Of a DNA stretch of 64,000 nucleotides, positions 1-10,400 are shown piece by piece (position 1 is the first letter of the stretch; each line of letters starts with the position of its first letter). The translations under genes and the position numbers were made by a program. The DNA comes from Capitulum mitella. Its lineage: Eukaryota; Arthropoda; Thecostraca; Pollicipedomorpha; Pollicipedidae. The notes beneath the pieces were generated by a model. The model saw only the letters and a program-made list of their open reading frames with translations, made no database searches and was not told the DNA's origin. The stretch covers positions 28,231,201 to 28,295,200 of the forward strand of contig CP099846.1 in the NCBI GenBank assembly GCA_030062745.1, read 5' to 3'.

Positions 1-202
1 TTTTTGACATAGGTCCGTTTGACCTGACCTAGATCAGGCACCTGACCTGACCTGAGGTGAAAACTTTGACACAAGGTGTAAAAATGGACAAGCAAAAGGC
101 ACACAAAGTTTCGTGGCTCTATGTTTGTTCGTTCTCTCGCAAACCCAGAAAAACCTCAGGAGGGTGGTCAACTGCCCCCCCCCCCAGTCGAAGGCGGGTT
201 AA
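1..202 (+). mobile_element. Right end of a TTAA-flanked piggyBac-type MITE (family B), truncated by the window edge
   Basis: This stretch matches 9833-10027 almost base for base, including the TGACCT-rich block, the phrase around 70-120 and a C-tract near 170-186. It ends in GGGTTAA at 196-202, the outward terminus expected for an element whose other end begins TTAACCC. The complete relative at 8920-10027 shows both ends. No coding capacity is seen. The left part lies outside the window. Confidence 0.75.
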
Positions 203-2409
203 TGTAGCCGGAACACAATGTTGTCTTTGATATCAAACATAGGCATGTTCTTGACGTGGAGGAGACGACCGTAAACGTGATAAAGAGTTTCGGCAACAGA
301 ATTTCATATGATAAATGAGAGTAGAGTAGATAAAACTTTTGGGGAAAATAGTTCTTCCTGCAAAACGGGAAGATATCATCAACAATAGGAGAAAGCAGGA
401 GACTTGGCAGAATCAATTGCCCTGAAAGAACCTTGGGAGGTTTCCCCTCAACAGAACTCAACAGTTTTTTTTTTCAGCGCCATCGGGCGGTGGGCTATGA
501 TGAAACATCCCACTGGATAGCCATATTGTGAGCGACGAGTGTAAGACAGTACTCGAACCAGACGGGATTAAAAGATAACGGAACCGAAAGGCAGGGCTAT
601 GTCAAGTTCTGGAAGGAAACCCGTGGCCATTGGATATGAATGGAACGGCGATGATGCTTCGATGGGCACGCTAAACTGCAATGTGCTCATGGGCCTTTTC
701 CTGGAAAAATGTCATCCCAAGGAGGGACACAGCCAGTAAGACAACAGATGATTGTCTGAAATAGATGGGCACTCATTGTTTGATATCGTTGGGCTCTCGG
801 TTTTTTCCGGGGCTTGAGCGAAAACGCTCTCGGCTACCAAACACGGCTATTACAGGCCCATGTCAGTTAGTTAACCCATTGTTCCAACACGGTCCAGCAC
901 TCGTGCAAAATTTATTCTTGCCGAGATGCATATTGCATCTTGCCGAGAATGCAGTTGGGGTAAGTCCAAATGGAAATCTCGCACTCTGCCTTGGAAACTG
1001 CATCAAAGAACAAAAGGGCTTGACTTTTATATCGCTTTACAACTTCATGTTGGTTAATCCCCGTTTGATAGCTATTTGTTAAAAACCCATCTTTTCGGTG
1101 AACCCAAAGGACTGGTGCTTTTGCTGACCCGAACGTACTCAAACGTGCCTTTCATTTTCTAGTGCGATTTTCGCCTCGCCATTTAAATTAGTGCGGGATT
1201 GCCTAGCGCCTGATCTGTGTGTGAACGCGGTGTGTCTTGCGTTCTCTGTTGTGTTGGATCCCGCGGTCCATAAACAAGATTTCGTTAAAGAAATGGAGTC
1301 TCGCATATACAAGTCGACGTACTTTTCTTATCGTCACGGACGGACATGCGCGTGGCAATAAGATCTGGGAGTAGATATGAGAATTAGCATGAAACATTGT
1401 CGCATAGGGCACTCAAAAGGCAATGTTCTCTGCAGCGTCGCAACAGCTGTTTCCACGGTCATCGACTGCTTGTCACAAAGACGGCACCTCACACATTTTC
1501 CGAAGACCGCCAAGTACATGGGCATTGTCTGACTAAATCCCATTACTGAGGAGATCGTACAAGTTTGCGCTAACAGGATAAGCATCGCGGAAAAGGCTTC
1601 CCCTAAGGGCTTCCGTGACGCACACAGACCCACAAGCACAACTTTTGACGAGAGCAAACAATCACTGTCCGTGGCTCGGGCCATTGAGTGAACTTGCGAG
1701 GGAAACACGCCTTTGAGTCCGACAAGTTAGAGGAAAACTTGACGCTCGACCAAGGAAGCGGACGAAATGAAAAACAATATAAACCGACAGACTAGCAACG
1801 GCTAGCAGGCCTAAAAACTGGCATCGGTCAAACTAAAATCTCATCAGCGATTTGAGTCCCACTGTCGCTTTTCAAAACGAGAAATTCAGTGCGATGTTTT
1901 TTCAACTCCCATAAACCTTGAAACACGTGATAATGAAGCACCTGGCGAACAGTGTGTTTTGAATGTTCAGTATGAATTGGACAACCAATGTTGTTAAAGG
2001 GAATGCTGCATCTTGGTCGACTTTTTCTAATAAACTTGGTTGGTCTGAACCATGTCAGTGATCACGTTTTCAGCATTATTATTTTCGCACAATGCCTAAT
2101 AACATGAATTTTGGTGCAATTAACTACGTGCAATTGCCAAATCATGTAATTAACAAACATTAAGGCAATGTAATTAATCAACAGTAAATTTTACAGACAC
2201 CGTTGATATGACAGTACATGGGTTTTCTGCAAGCGTTCATTGTCCTGCTCGTGACGTAACGCAACAGTTGAAAACAGGACTCGGCTGAATGGCGTACAGG
2301 GAAAATTCCTGGGAAATAGCAGGGAAACTCTGTAAATGTAGAGATCCGAGACAGTTTGTATATGCAGAAATGGTTTTTAGTTCTGTAAGCTAAAACTTGA
2401 CATTCTAGC
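203..2409. other. Intergenic, no gene recognised
   Basis: No recognisable coding exon is seen. The longest open frame (minus, 1334-1708, 124 codons) has no family resemblance and no splice or start context that convinces. An orphan TTAACCC at 871-877 could be one end of a decayed TTAA-type element, but no partner end was found. Confidence 0.5.
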
Positions 2410-3615
2410 TTAACCCCATTTCCGGAGGGCTAGGCGGTATGGCCGATTCCCGGCAGGGGGAGCCGGACTGCCCCCCCCCCGAGGTCTCGAGAAGTACACA
2501 TCCGATTTCATCGCAACAAACGGCAACCGATTTGCCATAACGTAAACTACATTTCTATAAAAGGAAGTCTTCAAAATTTTGCAAGGGGTGGATACAGGGG
2601 GCAAAGGTATCAAAATAGGGGGTATTTTTTGGATTTCTTATAACTCTGTTGTATATGGGCCGATTGCGATGGAATTGGCGTGAATCGAGAAATGATGAAT
2701 GGGGCTTTTACCATGGGTACACACATTTGAACTTTTGAGAAAATTCATAGGCGTTTACAGGGTTTTAAAAATAGGGGGATTAGTTTTCAACAACTAAATG
2801 AACAAAAAAGGCAAAAACACTGTTGTGCTTCTCTAGTCATGTCATGCTAAAGAAGTACAAATCTTGCCAGAGACATGAAAAAGGGGGAACTGTCATGGTC
2901 ACATACTCTTCCGATCAACTTGTGACCTTTGATCTTAAATGATCTCCAGTGATTTTGGAGTCGTTTGGAATGATCTCGTGTGCATCTAATATTATCTGAA
3001 ACCGTTTTCAATCGTTTGAACTCAGTCTATTTCAAAAAGTTCATTTTATGGTTATTGTGATACAGGGTAGGCCCACAGACATTTTAGGTCAAGGCTCCGT
3101 GGCCCGACCTGATATCAAGCTGAAACTTGATACTGAAATAGAGGGCGCCCTTCTACATCATATATATTCCGGGTTTGGCATTTGAAAAAAAAACAGCGCC
3201 GAAATTATTACTATAAAAATAACCTCTGATGAATAAAATTAAATGATAAAATAAAATATAAAGAAAAAAATAAAATGAATAACGTGACCTCTGATGAATA
3301 AAACTGTATTTACACATTGCCCAATTATTTAGCTATATATCCATATAAAGTTTTAAGTTCCATCTTAACACTATTTTTGGCAGTCATTTTCCTTTTACCA
3401 TCAACAGGCCCAAAAATGGCATGAGGTGCCTCCCAAAAACGTTGCTTAGTCCCGCCCCTGAGCAAAATAGAAATTCGGAATTTTGTAACAGTACGTAGAA
3501 AAAATAGTTAGAAAAAGTCACCAAGTTTCGTGAAACTGTGTCAAAAAGCCTGGAATTAGCAAGCAAAAAAAACCGAGGGGGACGGATTCAGCTTTCCTGC
3601 CGGGAATAGGGTTAA
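2410..3615 (+). mobile_element. TTAA-flanked piggyBac-type MITE, family A, copy 1 (about 1.2 kb)
   Basis: The element starts TTAACCCCATTTCCGG at 2410 and ends with the inverted match (CCGGGAATAGGGTTAA) at 3600-3615, so it has about 16-bp terminal inverted repeats, each bordered by TTAA. TTAA target duplications next to CCC/GGG ends are the hallmark of the piggyBac superfamily. There is no transposase. A diverged copy in reverse orientation at 22075-23151 is collinear over the whole length: the CGATTTCATCGCAAC block, the ATTTTAGGTCA block, the TATAAAGTTTTAAGTT block and the terminal sequence all recur in inverted order. A C-tract lies near 2471. Confidence 0.82.
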
Positions 3616-4929
3616 AGAGAGCAAGTGTGGAATATTCCATTTATTTGTCTTGTACAAAAAAGCGTCTGCCAAAAAAGGGAGATTCCGTGCTTGGGCTATG
3701 CAAAACGTAACGTTTTCAGCTCTGGTTACCCTGGCTACACACTGTGAGGCTCGGCCTGCTGACAGCAAAGGTGAGTTTATTCTTGTCAGCAGTGTTTTGC
3801 TGACGAGCTCATACGATGTAAATGGTACGATATAAATCATCAGGAAACTGACATGGCATTGGCAGCCCTCCCTTGCGGCTCATACGCCTCTTCAGCTTAA
3901 ACGTGAAGGGCAGGCCCATTCATCTTAGCAGAGTGACACGGTGAAGCGTTCACCGAGCGTTTAGTTAAAACAGCTGAAACAAAGCACGTACATTTTGTCG
4001 GTGTTCACTGAGCGATGATGCTAACCAGAGCTGCCCTTATTGAAGCCTGCCAATGGTTGCAGACCGTTGGAGAATCTGTGTGACAACAGACCTTGCCTTC
4101 CCACTAATAAGAAAACCAGGCTTTGGGAAAATAAAAGAGACGAAACAAAAAGATGTCACATTGATATGCCTTAGATCTCACATGGCTTGGAGATTTCTAG
4201 GTGATTCCGCACAATGGTGGCATACTATTTATATTACGAAAGTGTTCGTGATAGTCTAGACTTCGAATCTCTCCTTTAATTTCCTACATCAGACCGTTTT
4301 TCTCCCGTTCTAATCCAATGCCATGTTCCGACTATCATTTAGACAAGCCATGCATCATAATAATGTTGCTGCAGGCATGCTTCTTCGTCGGTCAGGAGTG
4401 TGTCGACTGATTCTGCTTCATTGAAGTACAAAGTGTTGCTGATGAAAATGAACGGGTGCTCTGTAGATAGATGGTAGCCATTTGCCCTATTTGGGTCGAA
4501 ATTATCCCTACTGACAGTCGAGCAATAAACCTTTGCGGCCGGAAGTGGTTCCTTTATAATGTCTCCCGAGGATGTGCTGGATGACACATCAAACGAGGCA
4601 GAACTACTGACCACTTTCATATCTGAGCACAACCAGATCCAAGCAGTCAATATGTGCACACACATGCTGGCCAAATCAACGCAGCACAAACGTCATATCA
4701 TAATGTCATAAACGTGACAGCGTCCGCATCACAAGGGAACATTATTATCGGGCCACTTACTGCTTCCCAAGGGCAGCATACATCTTCACGCATGGTTTGA
4801 GCACGCACGCTGTCAAAGCGGGATTCTCCTGTATGAGGAAACGCGTGTGAAATGTAACACCACGATACCTACGCATGGCCGAATGAGAAAAATGAGCAGT
4901 GACACGGTGGCGCGCGACACGACTGACCT
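3616..4929. other. Intergenic, no gene recognised
   Basis: Mixed-composition DNA. The open frames here (for example minus 4339-4689) show no family motifs, and no repeats were recognised. Confidence 0.4.
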
Positions 4930-5320
4930 AGTTCCAACGCGGTGACGACTTCGGGTTCCACCGTCATGGCACGCGACCGTCCGCTACGCAGCGCCTCGCG
5001 AGAGGACAGACCTTCCCCGGCCCAAAGATCACCAGCCCGCAACTCCGGCTGGTGCACGGTGCAACGGTCGTCGGCGTGCCATGCTCGTGCGGCCGCGAGC
5101 GCGGAAGACTCCATGACGCACGAGACGGGGCACGGGGAGGGGAACGGGTGCTGACACTCAGCTCGCTCCTGCAGCCGGCTGCTGACACACCGCCTGCAGC
5201 TGCCGCCGGCAGTCGGGCGCCGGGCCGGCCTGGCCGAGGCCGCCGCTACGGACAGCAGCCTGCCGCCGACGCTGGACCGTCTGAGCGCCGGCTGCTGCCC
5301 CTCCTGCGCGACATCTGGCG
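4930..5320. other. GC-rich island, possible exon or promoter, function unknown
   Basis: A sharp rise in GC and CpG occurs against AT-rich flanks. Several overlapping frames are open on both strands (minus 4869-5357, plus 5052-5528), which is expected of GC-rich DNA lacking stop codons. None gives a recognisable domain. In this window real exons (STOML1 exons 2, 3, 5 and 6, MIF4G, RPL37A exon 3) are also GC islands, so an unrecognised exon is possible. Confidence 0.3.
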
Positions 5321-5959
5321 TTTGAAACGGATTTTTGCACTGCTTCATGGACTGCACAGCTGGGAATTTCCGAAAGAGAAACTGAAAATGCAGCGCAATT
5401 TTACATGCTGGTTAGCAAATTTGTTCTACTTCGTTCCATATCCACTGAAATATGGACCGAAGGCTTCGACGAAACTAAGAAAGAATAGGGAAAAAAAGCA
5501 GCGGAACATGACATGGTTATCCCACTAATAGGGAATCACCACAGCCATTCTTGACTTCGCTTACAAAATAGACACATGTCTTCTTCGTGTTTTAGTTTCA
5601 CAGCCGACTGGGCCGTTGCTTTGTTAAAACACAATGTTTTGTCTATTGAAATTCCTCCTCCTTAGAGATGCAAAACACCAGTTTCTTTTTAGAGACCAAT
5701 AGAATAGGACGTTTTTTTTCGATCCACAGTGCTTTGAAGCTGCCAGGGACAGGCACGGATGAAGGCATATTTAACAGTGAACAGAACATGTAACCCTCAT
5801 ATGACATCATGGGACACACGGGCGTTCGGTGAACGGAGGCAGCACATGGATTCCCTTAAGGACGTGCCCTCATGAATGCCTCCTAAGGTACCTAGCAGCT
5901 GTGGTGGAGCCATCATTAAGCCTCCAACAGGAATAACTCTGTGAGGATACATGAATCAT
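5321..5959. other. Intergenic, no gene recognised
   Basis: AT-rich sequence between the GC island and the word-repeat region. No feature was recognised. Confidence 0.4.
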
Positions 5960-6460
5960 GATACCGTAACACGAACAGCGGGCGAGATTCCATGGACAAG
6001 GGAACATTGCTCCATGGAGCCTACAAGACCATAAACTGCGGACCATGACACCATATACCACGGGTCAGGGACCATGGACATCAAACCGATCATTAAGGAC
6101 CGTGAACTAAGAACCATGCCACTTCGGACCATGTCATCGAGGGACCGTGAGGCACGGACCACAAAACTGAGACCACAGCATCACGGACAATGGCATGATA
6201 GCCTTCATACCACAGACAGTGACACCACGGGTACAGTACCGCGGAGCACGTACTATGAACCACAGACTACGACACCTCGAACCACGGGCCACAGGCTTCA
6301 GACCCCGGGCCACGGACCACGGGCTATGGACCACAGACCAAGTGCCACAGACCATGGAGAGCGGACCACGGACCATGGATCACGGACCGCGACGCCACTG
6401 GTCGCGAACGACATGAACCTCGACACCACAAACCACAGCACGGGCAACCGCAGCACCGCA
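5960..6460. repeat. Degenerate short-word repeat island (ACCACGGACCATGG-like)
   Basis: The words CCATGG, CCACGG, GGACC and ACCACAG recur every 6-12 bases for about 500 bp without a strict period. Examples are the run of ACGGACCATGG/GACCACGG variants at 6300-6400. The open frames across it (plus 6074-6469, minus 6134-6376) are low-complexity by-products of the repeat and not credible genes. Confidence 0.7.
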
Positions 6461-6491
6461 GACCGCTGATATCCTCGCCGGCTCACTGCGC

Positions 6492-6683
6492 GCGCCGCAC
6501 CCGGCCGCTGAGCCGGAGCGGAGCCTCATCAACCAGCCGAGTGGAGCGGAGCCGGCGCTGGCCGGTCCCGATAGTCCGGCGGCCGCGCCGCACCCGGCCG
6601 CTGAGCCGGAGCGGAGCCTCATCAACCAGCCGAGTGGAGCGGAGCCGGCGCTGGCCGGTCCCGATAGTCCGGCGGCCGCGCCG
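6492..6683. repeat. Tandem duplication, 93-bp unit, two copies
   Basis: Positions 6492-6584 and 6585-6677 are essentially identical, and the match runs a few bases further. The unit is 93 bp, exactly 31 codons, so frames stay open through both copies. It lies in a GC-rich island. Identity this high implies a recent duplication or ongoing homogenisation. Confidence 0.85.
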
Positions 6684-6689
6684 GGCCCG

Positions 6690-8919
6690 GCTCCGGCGGT
6701 TCAGGGATCAGCCGGTCGGATGACACAGCCAGCCGCTGCCGGCGGGCCGGCCAGCACGTGGAGCGCCAGCGGGCCCGCGTCATCGCGGCTGGACGTGGCG
6801 CAACGAGGGCGAGAGCTGTGCGAAAGACCGGCTTGATTACTGCGTCTCACGCGGTCCCGGAGGAGCGCTCTCAGAGATCGAGAGGAGGGTGCACGAGCCA
6901 CATGCTGCAGGTTTCCCGAGATTATGGTGGCGCGCCTTTCCTGCGTCATTCCCCGCTGTTTTCGTGGATGGCAGTTATATTTGTCAACAGAGACTTGAAA
7001 CAGTAGCCAATGACACGTGTTTTGTTTCAACGTGTATGTCATGAGTTGCTGAAAACGAACTGAAACCCAATATTGGCATTCAATAATAATATTTTAAATG
7101 AAACCGCTATCTGCAACACGAAAAATCTCAGTTACCGACAATGCTCATTGTCTGCATGCATTGTGAAATTCAGCACGCGCATGCGTGTGCAAGCTTGTCC
7201 AGTAGAACTGCAAGCGTTTTTACTATGTGGCACGCTGCCGTTTGGATCATAGGAGCGGTAACAGTCGCTCTTGCTCTCTTCGTCTGGCCGCGGACGAAAT
7301 GCTCAAATGATTCCGTCACAAACAGCTCGACCTCAATCTGTGCGGGAAATGGATCCATTTAAAAACGCCGAAAATACGTTAGAAGGAGGCTGAAGCGACG
7401 TTTTTAGACGTTTAACGTGGGCCATCGCCACCCCCTCCTGATTAAAACGCCCTAACGGGCTCACTCAAGTGTACTCCCTCGAAGGCTCGACGCATACGAA
7501 TGAGGTGAAAGGATGGGAAAGGTGAGGACGGGAAGTGCTATTGTGTCAGGCAGTGCAGTGGACAGTTCCGTAATAAAATGGTTGTAAGTTTTGAAATCAC
7601 TATTACACTGCAGTGAGAATAAAGCCGCCTTGGAACGAACCGAAGAGATTCTTTATAAACGTGCCGTGTCCTCATAAGAAGACAGCAACACTAATTGCTG
7701 CTACTTGTTATCCATGTGGCTGTCGACGCCGTTAAACGTGGTGATTGAGAGCGAAAGTCGGAAGGGACGAAGGGTACTTATAAGGCCGGCTGAGGCAGGC
7801 AGCTGTTCATGCTGGCAACGCAGAATCGATAAGCTGTTCGTGGACCAGCTAAAGCGATAGCTGTTATTTTTATCTAGCCGGTCTGTCACCTCAGAGAGAC
7901 AATGCTGTTCAAACAGAGGAAAAAAGAACAAGACCGAGAGGGTGTAAATTGTGCAGCTATATTTTTAGGAATACCGAAGCCATCCGTCAGTGCTTTCATT
8001 TCCTGGCATCGATTTCGCCAACTCGCAAATGGGCATATAGGACGGTTCTTGACTTTGGCTCTCCGACTTACAGTGTCCGTTCCCACCACCTACAAATGTC
8101 AGCAGTACGTAAAATAAAATAAATGGACGCGCGCTATTTCAAACGAAAGACGTTAGGGCCAACTCTGTGATGGATGCTTTTCAGCACTCCGCCAGTATTT
8201 TGATGGCCATTCCCCGAATACCTCAAGGTCCCACATCGGATTTTGTCCTCAGTGAATGGCATTTTAGATAGGAAATAGTTTATGACTTTAATACAACCGT
8301 CTTTAAACAGTGCTTTTAGCGGGAAATGAATGTTTTGTTGTCAATACTTTTCCCACATCTCTATTTGTCGCAATCGTTCAGACAGAAGCATGACTTCATT
8401 GAGCTGATTAGAGCCATACATACACATTATTTAATACACAGGCCCATTCTACTAGAAGAATAATTTACCTCGACAGCATCATGACAGTCAGAATGAGATT
8501 TTACATGGCAGGATCCCACGCCATCCCACAGGCTCTTAATTGTTCCACCCTAAAGGTGCAAGCTCCTGAAAACCAGTAGTGCAGACAGTTTCACGGATAT
8601 TCTTCCTATGCATTACCTTTGATATGTGTGTTGCATTGACAACATACAACATACCTACACTCTAGGGCCTCCACCCCAGTTTACACGTGATGACCATAAG
8701 AGTAAGGAAAAAATAATACCGGCATCAGCCTGGCAGCAACAATAGGGCCATCAGTTTTAAAAGTGTTCACTGTATGCCTGCGATTTTCTGTTTTTTTTTT
8801 TTTTTTTACTTTTCAGGACTCACATCTGATGCCATAACCCCATGATGTCTAAGGGCGAATCCCTCGCGTACGGTAGCACCCGGGAATATCCGGTGATCAC
8901 CACTGGGTCCTGAAATCTG
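6690..8919. other. Intergenic, no gene recognised
   Basis: GC falls after about 6.9 kb. The small open frames (for example plus 7141-7362, with one hydrophobic stretch) have no recognisable homology. A T-tract of about 18 bases is at 8791-8808. Confidence 0.4.
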
Positions 8920-9729
8920 TTAACCCGCGCACGACCGTCGGTCGGTTACGATCATGCCCGACTGGCAGTTGGCCGCCCCCCCCCCCCTCTAACTCACGAA
9001 CGGTTGGTTGCACGATAAAAATAGGCACATCCGTGGAAAGCTCGTGACGAGTAGAGCTCGAAACTGGTCTCATTTTTTACTTTTAGATAATTTGTAAGCA
9101 ATTTACGTGTTATATATGTTTTCTCATAGCCGACTGCATCAGACCGAGAAATGGCTTGAATCTCAAGGGCTGTGACTAATAACGCATAGGTAAAGGCACC
9201 GCAAATGCCGATACACATCTAATTTCTCAGATTTGTTCGATATATACGCCGAAACGTTGATTTAAAGACACGGCAATTTTCACGCTGGCTGTCGGCGGGC
9301 GGCGCAGCCGAACACAGTAAGAAATTAACAGGAACTAATTTTAGCGTTTCTTTATTTTCGCAAAAAAGCCTATCCATGTCAATTTTATTGACCTTAGTGG
9401 TTATTGTGATGGTTTTTCATGCCTAAATTACGGAAAAATTTATTAGTTACCAATCTACGTAATTGGCGGAGCTTTATTGCCGAGAGCCTGTTGATTTCCA
9501 AAATATGCAATATTTTAAAGCTTTTTGAGGTACTTGGTATTGCTTACATCTGTGCAAGCCAGTTCTGTCATTTTCTACACATTCTGAGTAATTCATCGCC
9601 GATTTTGACGGTGGTACATTTTGGCTCACTACAGTTATTCGTGACCTGGCCTCAGGTCAATACTGGAAGTCATTGATACTTTTCCCACTGAAGGTAACTA
9701 GATGTCTGCTTCATTCCACACAAATTATT

Positions 9730-9773
<44 letters not shown>

Positions 9774-9779
9774 AAAAAA

Positions 9780-9812
<33 letters not shown>

Positions 9813-10027
9813 GTTACAGAGCGCTAAACTTTTTTTTGACATAGGTCCGTTTGACCTGGCCTAGGTCAAGTACCTGATCTGACCTGAGGTCAAAACCTTG
9901 ACACAAGGTGTAAAAATGATCAAGCAAAGCGTACACAAAGTTTCGTGGCTCTGTGTTTGTTCGTTCTCTCGCAGTCCCAGAAAAACCTCAGGGTCGGTCG
10001 ACTGCCCCCCAGTCGGGGGCGGGTTAA
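8920..10027 (+). mobile_element. TTAA-flanked piggyBac-type MITE, family B, complete copy (about 1.1 kb)
   Basis: The left end at 8920 reads TTAACCCGCGCACGAC. The right end at 10012-10027 is its imperfect inverted match, closing with GGGCGGGTTAA. TTAA borders both ends and there is no transposase ORF. A long A-tract followed by a T-tract lies at 9737-9806, then a TGACCT/AGGTCA-rich block (9838-9902), then the phrase shared with the partial copy at 1-202. A C-tract follows the left end at 8973-8988 and a shorter one precedes the right end. Confidence 0.8.
9737..9806. repeat. Poly-A run followed by poly-T run
   Basis: A near-uninterrupted A-tract is followed by a T-tract inside the family-B MITE. 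The two arms are complementary and could fold back. The length is likely unstable and prone to assembly error. Confidence 0.9.
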
Positions 10028-10059
10028 GCTCAGAGTTGAATCCCAACCCAACCATGACA

Positions 10060-10400
10060 CACCTGTCGAGCGGCCACCGGGAGGCCCACCAGCTTTTGGC
10101 GATCCACGCTCACCGTGGCACAAGCGTCACTGCGGATCATTGTCGGTCGGTGTCGCAACAGGTCACTGGTGGCCGGCGCCACAGCTGACCACCGGTGAAG
10201 ACCGTCACAGCGGATCGCTGATGACCGACGCCACAGCAGATCACAGCGTCACAGCGCCACAACGGATCACTGGCCATTGGTGTCGCAGCGGACCACTGGT
10301 GACCAACGTTCACAGCGAATCATTGTGGATCGGCATCATGGCGGATCATTGGCGACCCATCACATCACATGGCGGATCACAATGGATCACTGGAGATGGA
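10060..10400. repeat. Degenerate word repeat island (GGATCACTGGTGACC-like)
   Basis: GGATCA, CACTGG, CGCCACAG and GTCGCA recur with irregular spacing of roughly 20-30 bp over about 340 bp, just outside the right end of the family-B MITE. The overlapping long frame (plus 9945-10643) is a by-product. Confidence 0.6.

Noticed and set aside
871-877. Isolated TTAACCC
   Set aside because: No inverted partner in range; a seven-base word alone is not evidence of an element.
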